A DNA stretch of 64,000 nt from Muribaculaceae bacterium (GTDB lineage: Bacteria > Bacteroidota > Bacteroidia > Bacteroidales > Muribaculaceae). The notes under the pieces were generated by a model that saw nothing but the letters and a program-made list of their open reading frames with translations, searched no databases and was not told where the DNA came from. Both the position numbers and the translations under genes were made by a program. Below, in pieces: positions 1-9,153 of the stretch. Within the stretch, counting starts at the first letter, position 1, and the number at the start of each line of letters is the position of its first letter. The stretch covers positions 1-64,000 of the forward strand of contig JAFLTY010000005.1 of assembly GCA_022509065.1 (NCBI GenBank). Direction: 5' to 3'.

Positions 1-88
1 TGAAGAAAGTAAGCAAAAGAACGGTAACGTCACTCATCGCGGTCATGTCGATGAGTGTGCTCTTTCTTTTAATTTTTACTTTTCCCAT
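1..88 (-). CDS. exbD: ExbD/TolR-family biopolymer transporter, N-terminal fragment
   Basis: Only the first 29 codons are inside the window; the gene continues past base 1. The reading begins at an ATG (86-88) and gives a basic N-terminus followed by STLIDMTAMSDVTVLLLTFF. This is the cytoplasmic tail and start of the single transmembrane helix of Bacteroidetes ExbD proteins, including the conserved aspartate region. It lies 52 bases downstream of exbB on the same strand, the normal exbB-exbD order. The pair with TonB would use the proton gradient to drive outer-membrane receptors such as the BtuB-like protein in this window. Being partial, a TolR-type role cannot be excluded. Confidence 0.85.
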   Translation of the reverse strand, partial: MGKVKIKRKSTLIDMTAMSDVTVLLLTFF

Positions 89-140
89 ATTTACTTAATT
101 TTTGAGTTTTACAATGTGTTAAAAATTGAGTAAAAAGGGA

Positions 141-956
141 TTAGTGTGTAGCAGCAAATGTCTGAACGATTGAGAAACCGATTTCGTCGATAGCGTATGT
201 GAGGTTATCGATTTTATTGGTATAGAAGTTATAGAAAATAACTGCGAACGCACCGGTTGCGATACCGAAAGCTGTGTTGATAAGAGCCTCAGAAATACCT
301 GTCGAAAGTTCTGTCGAGTCGGGAGCACCGCTCTGAGCAAGAGCCTGGAACGATTTGATCATACCGATTACAGTACCGAGAAGACCGACAAGAGTACCGA
401 GAGTTGTCATGGTAGCCACGATGGGAAGGTTCTGCTGAAGGGTAGGCATTTCGAGAGCGGTAGCTTCTTCAACCTCTTTCTGCAGAGTAGCTATTTTTTG
501 TTCTTTTGTCAGAACGGTATTTTTGTCCATTTCTTCATAGCGAACGAGAGCGGCTGCTACAACTGCTGCTACAGAACCTTTCTGTTTTGCGCAAAGAGCC
601 TGAGCTCCGGCGATGTCGTTCTTAGCAAGGCAACCCTTAACGGCGCTTACGAATTTAGCGATGTTGCCTGTACCCTTAGCTGAACGGAGAGCGAACCAAC
701 GTTCAACGGCAAGTACGATAACGGTGAGGAAAAGTGTCTGAAGAATAGGCACGATAACACCACCTTTATAGATGGTACCCCAAATGTTCTGGGGATGTCC
801 TTCTTCGTCGAAGTGGCCTTCATAACCAAACCAGAAGATGAAGAGACAAACGGCCACAATAAGGCAAATAACGATTACCCACGATGCATTTTTAATGCCG
901 GGAGCGTTAGATTTTTTTTTCGCTGCGTTTGCAGCCTGGGGCTTTTGAGCTTCCAT
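141..956 (-). CDS. exbB: MotA/TolQ/ExbB proton channel family protein
   Basis: This 271-residue inner-membrane protein forms, with ExbD, the proton-driven motor of the TonB system. A cytoplasmic Lys/Ala-rich start is followed by hydrophobic segments near residues 26-43, 64-84, 179-205 and 226-246. The last two carry the small-residue pattern of the MotA/ExbB domain (TLGTLVGLLGTVIGM, then TAFGIATGAFAV). A cytoplasmic loop of about 90 residues lies between helices 2 and 3. The extra N-terminal helix is usual in Bacteroidetes members. It is the first gene of an exbB-exbD unit, with a well-formed promoter at 1103-1132 and a leader of about 140 bases. TolQ-type function is the alternative. Confidence 0.88.
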   Translation of the reverse strand: MEAQKPQAANAAKKKSNAPGIKNASWVIVICLIVAVCLFIFWFGYEGHFDEEGHPQNIWGTIYKGGVIVPILQTLFLTVIVLAVERWFALRSAKGTGNIAKFVSAVKGCLAKNDIAGAQALCAKQKGSVAAVVAAALVRYEEMDKNTVLTKEQKIATLQKEVEEATALEMPTLQQNLPIVATMTTLGTLVGLLGTVIGMIKSFQALAQSGAPDSTELSTGISEALINTAFGIATGAFAVIFYNFYTNKIDNLTYAIDEIGFSIVQTFAATH

Positions 957-1102
957 AATTGATTGTTTAATTGATTGATAAAATAATTGTTATTAAAAAA
1001 TTTATTATTTTTCTAAGTTGGGTAATAAATTTCGTAACAAATCGGCTATTGCGATTTAAGGATTCAAGGGTTAGAAGTGCTTTTTTCAAACCAAACTAAT
1101 CG

Positions 1103-1132
1103 CAAAATTAAAGTTTTGTTTTTAACTCACAA
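1103..1132 (-). promoter_or_regulatory. Bacteroidetes-type promoter for exbB
   Basis: On the minus strand, TTG (1130-1132) and TAATTTTG (1103-1110) are separated by exactly 19 bases, matching the consensus of the primary Bacteroidetes sigma factor. The start of transcription would be near 1097. Confidence 0.75.
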
Positions 1133-1381
1133 AATAATTTTGCTATTTTTTCGCATTTTTCAGCCATCTAACGCCATTTTACGCCGTTTTTTGTGCCTTT
1201 TCAGAGATACGGATACGCCGATGCTCTAAGGAAGTGTTTTGCTTATATAAACGTGCTGACTCCATCGATTATTACTTTTCGCTACTATCACCAATTAATA
1301 AACTCTTGTACAGGTGTGGCGCTCTGTATGTTTAGAAACTTAAATTTTTGTTAAAATCACTGTGAATTACGTCTTTCATAG

Positions 1382-1412
1382 TTAGTTGTCAGCATAAAAA
1401 TGAGTAATTTTG
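1382..1412 (+). promoter_or_regulatory. Candidate promoter for the GH13 gene
   Basis: A perfect -7 box TAATTTTG lies at 1405-1412. The -33 box is weak: TTA at 1382-1384 with a 20-bp spacer, or TTG at 1386-1388 with only 16 bp. The predicted leader is about 180 bases. Confidence 0.5.
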
Positions 1413-1596
1413 CAAAGCATTAAGCAAATTTCGACATTTAGAGATTATACTTCACTTGAAAAACTTAGTATGTGTATTAGCATCCTGAAATGAGGAGGCC
1501 AAATACAAACAAACGTCGCGGAGCATGCGACATAATTGCATCCAAAGGCATTTTTAACAACGATAATTAATTAAAAGTCAAACGCATAAAAACATC

Positions 1597-4362
1597 ATGA
1601 AAAAGTTATATATAATTTTTTCGTTACTCGTTCTGGCATCGATTACCGGAGTAGCTCAGATAATAACGACAAATCCACCTATACTTCAGGAGTCAACCGA
1701 CGAACTCATTCTCACCTACCACGCCGATTCTCCCTTAGGCAACGATGGCCTTAAAGGTTTAGGAAAGGAAGCGCAGCTATATTTCCATATCGGTGTGATA
1801 ACAGACAAATCCTCATCGGGATCCGACTGGCGTTATACCGTCTCCGAATGGCCTAACGGCAACAATGCTTCCAAAGCCAATCTTGACAAAAACAGGCTCA
1901 CCTATGTTTCCACCGACACGTGGCAGTTGAATATCGGCAATGTCAGAACATTTTTTGGAATAACAGATCCGGAAGAACATGTGCGTCAGATTGCCATAGT
2001 TGCACGCAATGCTGACGGCACACGAGAAGGAAAAACGAAGAACGGCTCGGACATATATGTCGATGTCTTGCCGGAAGGCTTTCAGATGAAATTCAGCACG
2101 ACAGCCACCGACAGATTTATAACTGAACCAACCACTGTCTCGTTATCGGTCTTCACTACCGAAAACGCCGACTTGTCCATAACCCTTAACGGCATTATTC
2201 TGACTCAAACACAAAACGCCACGGAGTTGTCTACTACATACCTTATCAATGAGGTTGGCAACTATGATTTCTTAGCCACGGCGTCTTGTGGCGAGAAATA
2301 TCTTTCGGAGTCGTTACGATTCACATATCCGGCACAATCCACTTTGGGTATTTATCCCGGAGGTATCCCCCAAATGGGATCGATAAAAAATAGCGACGGT
2401 ACGGTGACTTTCTGTATAGCCGCACCGGGTAAATCCAGTGTCATACTGGTACCGTCATGGGATGATTATCAGATATTGGATAAAAACATCATGTCGTATC
2501 AGGATTATAACGGCTATCGATATTTCTTCATCACTGTTTCAGGGTTGGCCGACAATGTATATTACCCTTATTATTACATTGTTGACGGGACATATAAAGT
2601 AGCCGATCCCTATGCTCGTCTGGTTCTTGACAACAATTACGACAAATGGATTGACAACTCTATATGGCCCGATATGCCCAAATACCCGTACGAGCGCTTT
2701 GATGACACAATGCTGGCAGTTTATCGCGGCGATATGGACACAGATTTCAGTTTCTCACCATTTAATATACCGGACCCATCTTCGTTAGTCGTCTACGAAT
2801 TGTTATTCCGTGACTTTACCGGTACAGAAGGTGAGGCTGCGGGTTCAGGCACAATCGCAACGGCTATGGGTAAATTGGACTATCTTAAAGATTTGGGTGT
2901 CAATGCCATCGAATTGATGCCTGTCATGGAGTTTAACGGCAACAATTCGTGGGGCTATAACACCAACTTCTATTTTGCCCCCGATAAAGCATACGGTTCA
3001 CCCCGCCAACTCAAAGCCTTTATCGAAGGGTGCCATCAACGAGGCATGGCTGTCATCCTCGATATTGTGTTTAACCAAAGTGACGGCATGCATCCATGGT
3101 ATCAGATGTACTCGCCTGCGGAAAATCCTTTTTACAATATTACGGCACCGCACGCCTACAGTGTGTTAAACGATTGGAAACAAGAAAACCCTTTGGTACG
3201 ACAACAATGGAAAGATGCTATCCGATACTGGATGACGGCCTATAATGTTGATGGGTTTCGTTTCGATCTGGTTAAAGGTCTTGGGACAACGTATTCGGGA
3301 AACACCGACGCTTATAACGCAAGTCGCGTGCAGGCGATGAAAGACCTGCACGAAGCTATAACATCTGTTAAAGCCAACGGCATACACATCAATGAGAATC
3401 TTGCCGAAGCCCGTGAAGAAAACGAGATGGCTGAGGACGGACAACTCAACTGGGCCAATATCAATTATGCGTCCGCCCAGTATGCCATGGGAGTGGGTTC
3501 CGGCTCTAATCTACAACGTTTTGATGCAACACACGACAATAGGCTGTGGGGCTCGACAGTGTCGTACGCCGAGAGCCATGACGAGGAACGTCTGGCCTAT
3601 CGTCAACTCACATCGGGCGTTACCGGTGTCAAAGGTGTACACGATGTCAGCATGAAACGTCTGGGACAAGTCGCCGTCCAAATCCTTATGATGCCGGGGC
3701 CTAAAATGATATGGCAATTCGGCGAGCTCGGGGCTGACCAGACAACCAAAAACGGTTATGACAATAACACCGAACCAAAAAAAGTGGTGTGGAGTTATCT
3801 GGATGATTCAGACAGGAGAGCCCTCCATGACACCTATCGGGCGTTATGTAATTTCCGAAAACTCAATCCCTCGCTTTTTGACAACACAGCCACGCTGACA
3901 CTCACCGGCTTTGCCGACAACATAACATCGAACCGTATTATTCGCCTGACCAATGGTGATAAGGAAGTCATGGCGTTTATCAACCCAAATATCGGAGGCG
4001 CAAACCGATCTGTTGGAGCCACATCGACAAAACTGAACAGCAATAACGCCATACTTATTACAGCGTCAAAAGATTACGATGGATCACTATATGGAACAGG
4101 GACATCGGTCAGCGTCTCTCTCCCACCCCACGGATATGCCGTGTACGCAACTTCGAACGTTGCCGGTATGGACAATTTGTCGCCTGACAACCTGCCGACT
4201 GTCAAAGTTTACGGTTCACAAGGACATATTGTCATAGATGGAGCCTATCAACATGCTGATGTTTATGACATATCGGGAAGGAGTCGCTCTCTCGAAGGGC
4301 TTGACAGCGGCATCTATATAGTCGTTGTCGACGGCACGATACATAAGGCATTGGTAAACTGA
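1597..4362 (+). CDS. Secreted GH13 alpha-amylase-family enzyme with C-terminal sorting-like domain
   Basis: A 921-residue glycoside hydrolase, probably acting on alpha-1,4-glucans. The signal peptide is MKKLYIIFSLLVLASITGVAQ. Residues about 25-370 form beta-sandwich modules, including an E-set region next to the catalytic domain. The GH13 barrel spans about 400-760. The catalytic triad is readable: nucleophile D557 in GFRFDL, acid/base E600 in HINENLAEA, and D662 in YAESHDEER. The last 60 residues (DVYDISGR... SGIYIVVVDG) resemble a type-A T9SS sorting domain. No SusC/SusD pair is adjacent, so it stands alone. Branching enzyme or pullulanase activity cannot be ruled out from sequence. It converges on the Ca2+ ATPase gene with 23 bases between stops. 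Confidence 0.85.
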   Translation: MKKLYIIFSLLVLASITGVAQIITTNPPILQESTDELILTYHADSPLGNDGLKGLGKEAQLYFHIGVITDKSSSGSDWRYTVSEWPNGNNASKANLDKNRLTYVSTDTWQLNIGNVRTFFGITDPEEHVRQIAIVARNADGTREGKTKNGSDIYVDVLPEGFQMKFSTTATDRFITEPTTVSLSVFTTENADLSITLNGIILTQTQNATELSTTYLINEVGNYDFLATASCGEKYLSESLRFTYPAQSTLGIYPGGIPQMGSIKNSDGTVTFCIAAPGKSSVILVPSWDDYQILDKNIMSYQDYNGYRYFFITVSGLADNVYYPYYYIVDGTYKVADPYARLVLDNNYDKWIDNSIWPDMPKYPYERFDDTMLAVYRGDMDTDFSFSPFNIPDPSSLVVYELLFRDFTGTEGEAAGSGTIATAMGKLDYLKDLGVNAIELMPVMEFNGNNSWGYNTNFYFAPDKAYGSPRQLKAFIEGCHQRGMAVILDIVFNQSDGMHPWYQMYSPAENPFYNITAPHAYSVLNDWKQENPLVRQQWKDAIRYWMTAYNVDGFRFDLVKGLGTTYSGNTDAYNASRVQAMKDLHEAITSVKANGIHINENLAEAREENEMAEDGQLNWANINYASAQYAMGVGSGSNLQRFDATHDNRLWGSTVSYAESHDEERLAYRQLTSGVTGVKGVHDVSMKRLGQVAVQILMMPGPKMIWQFGELGADQTTKNGYDNNTEPKKVVWSYLDDSDRRALHDTYRALCNFRKLNPSLFDNTATLTLTGFADNITSNRIIRLTNGDKEVMAFINPNIGGANRSVGATSTKLNSNNAILITASKDYDGSLYGTGTSVSVSLPPHGYAVYATSNVAGMDNLSPDNLPTVKVYGSQGHIVIDGAYQHADVYDISGRSRSLEGLDSGIYIVVVDGTIHKALVN

Positions 4363-4385
4363 CCGAATAACCTTTTGGGCGATTA

Positions 4386-7055
4386 TTATTTACGTTTAGC
4401 CACGAGCCTTATAATTTCTCCTATCCAGAGCACCAATGATGATGCCCCGATAATAATAACCCAGTCAGTCACCGAGATGGGGATAACACTAAAAAAGTTG
4501 CCTCCGAATGTAACTATCGCTATTTGTCCTAATATTATTACCGAAGCGATAAGTAAAAATCCGTTACACCCTTTGCATTTGAATGCCGATCCACGCGATG
4601 AATATGCCCGAGCGTTAAATATGTTCCAGAAGTTAAGATAAACGAAGGTAGTGAAAAATATGGTAAGTTCGTATGGAGACAACCCTGTGTTAGCACCCAT
4701 CGTCACCGTGCCAATCTGTAAGACCGAGGAAATATCCACTCGTTCCAGATAATATAGGAAAGCCAGCATCACCACAAACATAGCGAGCCCGGTGCCCACA
4801 ATGTTGCGCCACATTGATTTAGTAATAATAAAAGCCGAACGCGAACGCGGTTTATCACGCATGACTGCTGTCGAGGGGGGCAAAGAGGCAAATGCCATTG
4901 CGGCAAAGGTATCCATAATAAGGTTGACCCAAAGCATCTGGGTGACTGTCAGCGGAGATTGCATGCCCATGAAAGCGCCACATAGCACAATAAGACTGGC
5001 CACCACGTTGACTGTCATCTGGAAAAGGATGAAACGTTGGATATTCTTATAAAGCGAGCGTCCCCACATAACCGCTCGGCCGATAGACGTAAAAGAATTG
5101 TCGATGATAGTGATATCCGACGCTTCTTTAGCAACTGATGTACCGTCGCCCATCGACAATCCCACATGAGCCGCTTTTAGTGCTGGCGCATCATTGGTAC
5201 CGTCGCCGGTAACGGCAACTACCTGATTGGTATCGCGCAAAGTCTCTACAAGACGCTTTTTGTCAAGAGGACGCGCTCTGGCGATGATTTTGATATCGTT
5301 TATGCGTTGACGGAGTTCTTTGTCATCGAGTTCGGCAAATTCCGTACCTGTAATGATATTCAGTTCTCCATCTTTGTCATCGTCCCACAATCCGATTTGT
5401 CGGCCTATTTCTTTGGCAGTGCCCGGCGTGTCTCCGGTCACTATCTTAATAGCAATCCCGGCATCGGTTACTTCGCGGACGGCATCGGGAACGTCACTGC
5501 GCACCGGATCGGATATGGCTACAATTCCGAGGAACGTCAGCGTTGATCGACCACTCTTGAGTGATTCCATAACCGCTTTACTGTCGACATCGTCGCCATC
5601 AAAAGCATGATAAGCCAATCCAAGAGTTCTCATCGCCTGTCTCTGATAAGAAAGCAATACAGACTCAAGTTCATGGGCAGTTATTCCGGCTGAATCATCA
5701 CATAATTTAAAGACAATTTCAGGAGCGCCTTTCACAAAGAGAGCGATTTTACCTGACGATGACTTAACGAGTGTCGCCATGTATTTACGTTCGGTTGTAA
5801 AAGGCAGTTCGGCTAAAACTTCGGCGTTTGATCTCAACACTGAGTAGTCAACACCGTGCTGACGCAACCAAAGTAACAACGCGCCCTCGGTAGGATTCCC
5901 CAAAACCTCTGTTTTGTCTCCGTCCACCGAAAGTTGGGCTGTTGAGTTCACAGCAATTCCTTCATAAATAATGTCTTGGGGTGGATTTCCGAAAAATTGC
6001 GTCTCGAACACCTGCATGCGGTTTTGGGTGAGAGTACCTGTCTTGTCAGTACATATAACGGTCGTAGCACCCATCGTCTCACAAGCATGCATTTTGCGCA
6101 CCAGATTATTGGTGCGTAGCATCCTGCGCATGGAGAAAGCCAAAGACAAAGTCACCGCCATCGGCAGACCCTCAGGCACAGCGACTACTATTAACGTCAC
6201 AGCAATCATTACAGACTGAAGGAGATAGGCCATGAAGTGAAGAACATCGAAATGCTCCACACCGCTAAGATACATTATCAAGCGTCCCACCACAATTGCG
6301 ATAGCCACACCGTAGGACACTTTCGAAATCAATCGCCCCAGTCGCTCCAGTTGTTCATCAAGAGGTGTCTTAACACCGTCATCCAACTGTGCCGCTTCGT
6401 AGACTTTACCGTTTTCTGTCGCATCGCCGACCGCTGTCACACGCATAACGCCGTGGCCTTCCATCACCTTGGTGCCCCTTAAAGCAACATTTGACGGGAA
6501 AGTTGCCTCGGGGTCGAATAGTTCGGGATCTGTGGTCTTATGGCATATAGGTTCGCCTGTAAGCGAAGATTCGTCAATGTTTAAAGAAGTGGCACTTAGG
6601 AGGGTTCCATCGGCCGGTATTTCCTCACCGGTATTTATATGGACGATATCACCAACGACGACATCCTTTCGGGCAATCCGCTCAATACGTCCGTCGCGTA
6701 CCACTTGTACGGGTTCGTCATCATTGACACGGTTTAGCAATTCGAACTCTTTATTGGCGCGCGCTTCAAAGAAAAAACCGAGCCCCGTTGCCAGAAAGAT
6801 AGCGATGAAGATGCCAATCGGTTCGAAAAACACACCTACCCCTTCATGGAGACCCCAATATTCATAACATGATATCCCTATCGACAATATACCTGCTATA
6901 AGAAGTATAATGATAAGGGGATCTGTAAATTTTGTCAGAAATTGTTTAAGCAAGGACTCGCGTCGAGGTGGCGTAAGGATGTTTACGCCGTATTTTTGAC
7001 GGTTTTCTACCACCTCGGCACTTGTCAGTCCTTTGTTTATATCGGTCTGCGACAT
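4386..7055 (-). CDS. Calcium-translocating P-type ATPase (PMCA-type)
   Basis: An 889-residue inner-membrane cation pump of the P2 class, predicted to export Ca2+ at the expense of ATP. An N-terminal cation-ATPase domain carries the start NRQKYGVNILTPP. The phosphorylation motif DKTGTLT has its aspartate at D337, and the hinge motif TGDGTNDAPALK lies around residues 616-626. Helix M4 contains VAVPEGLPMAV, the ion-binding PEGL signature of Ca2+ pumps. About four hydrophobic helices follow residue 680. Length is normal for bacterial PMCA-like pumps, with no calmodulin-binding tail. The ATG lies 20 bases after the M13 peptidase stop, so the two are probably cotranscribed. Transport of another divalent ion is possible. 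Confidence 0.9.
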   Translation of the reverse strand: MSQTDINKGLTSAEVVENRQKYGVNILTPPRRESLLKQFLTKFTDPLIIILLIAGILSIGISCYEYWGLHEGVGVFFEPIGIFIAIFLATGLGFFFEARANKEFELLNRVNDDEPVQVVRDGRIERIARKDVVVGDIVHINTGEEIPADGTLLSATSLNIDESSLTGEPICHKTTDPELFDPEATFPSNVALRGTKVMEGHGVMRVTAVGDATENGKVYEAAQLDDGVKTPLDEQLERLGRLISKVSYGVAIAIVVGRLIMYLSGVEHFDVLHFMAYLLQSVMIAVTLIVVAVPEGLPMAVTLSLAFSMRRMLRTNNLVRKMHACETMGATTVICTDKTGTLTQNRMQVFETQFFGNPPQDIIYEGIAVNSTAQLSVDGDKTEVLGNPTEGALLLWLRQHGVDYSVLRSNAEVLAELPFTTERKYMATLVKSSSGKIALFVKGAPEIVFKLCDDSAGITAHELESVLLSYQRQAMRTLGLAYHAFDGDDVDSKAVMESLKSGRSTLTFLGIVAISDPVRSDVPDAVREVTDAGIAIKIVTGDTPGTAKEIGRQIGLWDDDKDGELNIITGTEFAELDDKELRQRINDIKIIARARPLDKKRLVETLRDTNQVVAVTGDGTNDAPALKAAHVGLSMGDGTSVAKEASDITIIDNSFTSIGRAVMWGRSLYKNIQRFILFQMTVNVVASLIVLCGAFMGMQSPLTVTQMLWVNLIMDTFAAMAFASLPPSTAVMRDKPRSRSAFIITKSMWRNIVGTGLAMFVVMLAFLYYLERVDISSVLQIGTVTMGANTGLSPYELTIFFTTFVYLNFWNIFNARAYSSRGSAFKCKGCNGFLLIASVIILGQIAIVTFGGNFFSVIPISVTDWVIIIGASSLVLWIGEIIRLVAKRK

Positions 7056-7075
7056 GAAAGGATGTGTTTATGAAA

Positions 7076-9097
7076 TTACCAAATTATAACACGTTCTTCC
7101 TCGGGACGATACATCGGATCGTTGGCATTTATTGAGAACGCTTCGAAGAAAGGCTCAATGTTACGCAGTGTGGCGTTTACGCGCCATTTACCCAATGAGT
7201 GGGGGTCGGTTTTTGTGCGACGCAAAATCTCTTCATCGCGTATGTTGCCAGCCCATACATTTGCGTAGGCCAGATAGAATAGCTGGTCGGGAGTGAATCC
7301 TTTTACAATTTCAGTGTCGTCAACGCCAGTGTTATGTAAAGCTGTATAAGAAACCCGTAGACCGCCTTGATCGGCTATGTTTTCACCAAGTGTGAAGCGG
7401 CCGTTTGCATGAGTGTCACCTAAAACCACAATGCTGTCGAACTGCTCGGCAAGACCGTCGGCCAGTTTGGTAAACGCAGCTGCATCTTCTTCCGTCCACC
7501 AGTTGGACAGATTGCCGTCTTTATCATACATGCGACCCTGGTCGTCGAAACCATGTGTCATTTCATGTCCGATAACAACACCTATAGCGCCGTAGTTTTC
7601 AGCATCGGTTGCTTCCGGATCGAAGAAAGGAGCCTGAAGAATACCGGCAGGGAAACATATTTCGTTGGTAAGAGGATTGTAATATGCGTTAACGGTCTGG
7701 GGGGTCATGTACCAACGTTCGCGATCAACCGGTTTGCCATAATCGGCATTGGAAAAATCACGATTAAAGAGAATAGCATTTTGAATATTTTCCCAATAGG
7801 ACTTGGATGGGTCAACATCCAGCTTAGTGTAATCGCGCCACTTATCCGGATAACCGATTTTTACAGTAAAGGCATCGAGCTTTTCGTGTGCCTTGGCTTT
7901 TGTTTCATCACTCATCCAAGTGAGGCTGTCGATATGTTGTCCTAAAGCCTTTTGCAGATTACCTACAAGATCAAGCATTTTTTCTTTTGAAGACGGTGGG
8001 AAGTACTTTGCCACATACAGTTCGCCGAGAGCTTCGCCAAGCATCGAATTGGGCACATCGAGAGCGCGTTTCCAACGTGGCTGCAGTTGTTTAACTCCTG
8101 ATTTTACTTTTGACAACTCAAATTCGGCGTTCACAAAATCATCGCTAAGGAAAGAAGCTGCCGAAGACATATAACCGGCGGCGATATAATCGCGAAGAGC
8201 CTGCTCCGATTCGTTAGCGATAATAGAATTTATAGTGGCAAGCGATTTGGGGTCGGTAACCACAATTGTCTCTACGTTGTCAAGACCCTGAGCTTTCAGA
8301 AATTCGCCTACACCCATAGCTGGATATTTGGTATCGAGATCGGTAAGTGACATTGGGTTGTACATTGCTATCGGGTCACGACGTTCCTCGCGAGTTTTAG
8401 CTGTTTTAGCTATCTCTGTTTCGATACGTATGCTATTGTCGGCCAAACGACGAGCGTCCTCTTCGGTATAGCCTGAAAGTTTTGCCAATGTTTCGAGATA
8501 TGTTTTGTAGGCATCAAGAACTTTCTTTTCGTTTTCGCCATCAACCACATAATAATCGCGGTCTCCAAGTCCGAGGCCGCTTTGCCCCCAATACATGGTG
8601 TTCATGTTTGAGTTCATCATATCTCCTTCGACTTCAGTATCGTAGAAAGCCGTTACACCGGCAAGATTAGCCATAAGAGCCGGGATGTCTGAACGATTCA
8701 CCGAATTAATTTTTTCGAGGTCGGCAAGAATGGGGGTGGCACCTTGAGCATTCAGAACCACGCTGTCCATGCCGAGAGCGAAAAGGTCTCCGATTTTTTG
8801 TTCGTTGCTACCCTTTGGCGCGTCTTTAGGGTTAAGTCCAGTCACCAGATCGTGCAACTGACGACGGTTCAGTTCACCCAATTGGTCAAATGTACCATAG
8901 CGTGAATATTCATCTGTCAATGGATTGGCTTCCATCCACCCTCCGCAAGCGTATTGATAGAAATCGTCGCCCGGTTTGACATTCTCATCAAGATTAGCGC
9001 GGTCTACCCCATGAATGCTTTCGGTGCTATCTGACGATGAGCATGAGGACATTCCGCATAATGCTGCAACTGTAAAAGTCATTGTAAGTTTGTTCAT
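7076..9097 (-). CDS. pepO: M13-family zinc metallopeptidase (neprilysin/PepO-like) lipoprotein
   Basis: A 673-residue zinc endopeptidase expected in the periplasm or on the outer membrane. The N-terminus MNKLTMTFTVAALCGMSSCS is a lipoprotein-type signal with the probable lipidated cysteine at C19. Residues about 30-430 form the M13 N-terminal domain beginning DENVKPGDDFYQYACGGWM. The catalytic domain carries the zinc site HEMTH at 511-515 and the third ligand E572 in GENIADQGG, with D576 as its partner. The C-terminal RVNATLRN and MYRPEEERVIIW segments are also typical. Length matches the family. It lies between an ABC-F gene (56 bases upstream) and the Ca2+ ATPase. The natural substrate is unknown. 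Confidence 0.92.
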   Translation of the reverse strand: MNKLTMTFTVAALCGMSSCSSSDSTESIHGVDRANLDENVKPGDDFYQYACGGWMEANPLTDEYSRYGTFDQLGELNRRQLHDLVTGLNPKDAPKGSNEQKIGDLFALGMDSVVLNAQGATPILADLEKINSVNRSDIPALMANLAGVTAFYDTEVEGDMMNSNMNTMYWGQSGLGLGDRDYYVVDGENEKKVLDAYKTYLETLAKLSGYTEEDARRLADNSIRIETEIAKTAKTREERRDPIAMYNPMSLTDLDTKYPAMGVGEFLKAQGLDNVETIVVTDPKSLATINSIIANESEQALRDYIAAGYMSSAASFLSDDFVNAEFELSKVKSGVKQLQPRWKRALDVPNSMLGEALGELYVAKYFPPSSKEKMLDLVGNLQKALGQHIDSLTWMSDETKAKAHEKLDAFTVKIGYPDKWRDYTKLDVDPSKSYWENIQNAILFNRDFSNADYGKPVDRERWYMTPQTVNAYYNPLTNEICFPAGILQAPFFDPEATDAENYGAIGVVIGHEMTHGFDDQGRMYDKDGNLSNWWTEEDAAAFTKLADGLAEQFDSIVVLGDTHANGRFTLGENIADQGGLRVSYTALHNTGVDDTEIVKGFTPDQLFYLAYANVWAGNIRDEEILRRTKTDPHSLGKWRVNATLRNIEPFFEAFSINANDPMYRPEEERVIIW

Positions 9098-9153
9098 TGT
9101 CTATGAAGTTTTAGTTTATAATTTCAATAAATCAAATATTTGCTTTAAGATTA

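Larger units (their letters stand above)
957..1596. other. Intergenic region between divergent exbB and GH13 genes
   Basis: This 640-bp AT-rich stretch contains no convincing coding sequence on either strand. It holds the exbB promoter (1103-1132, minus) and a candidate promoter for the GH13 gene (1382-1412, plus), each followed by a long untranslated leader of about 140 and 180 bases. Between about 1141 and 1380 I see no recognised motif, repeat or RNA structure. Confidence 0.6.
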
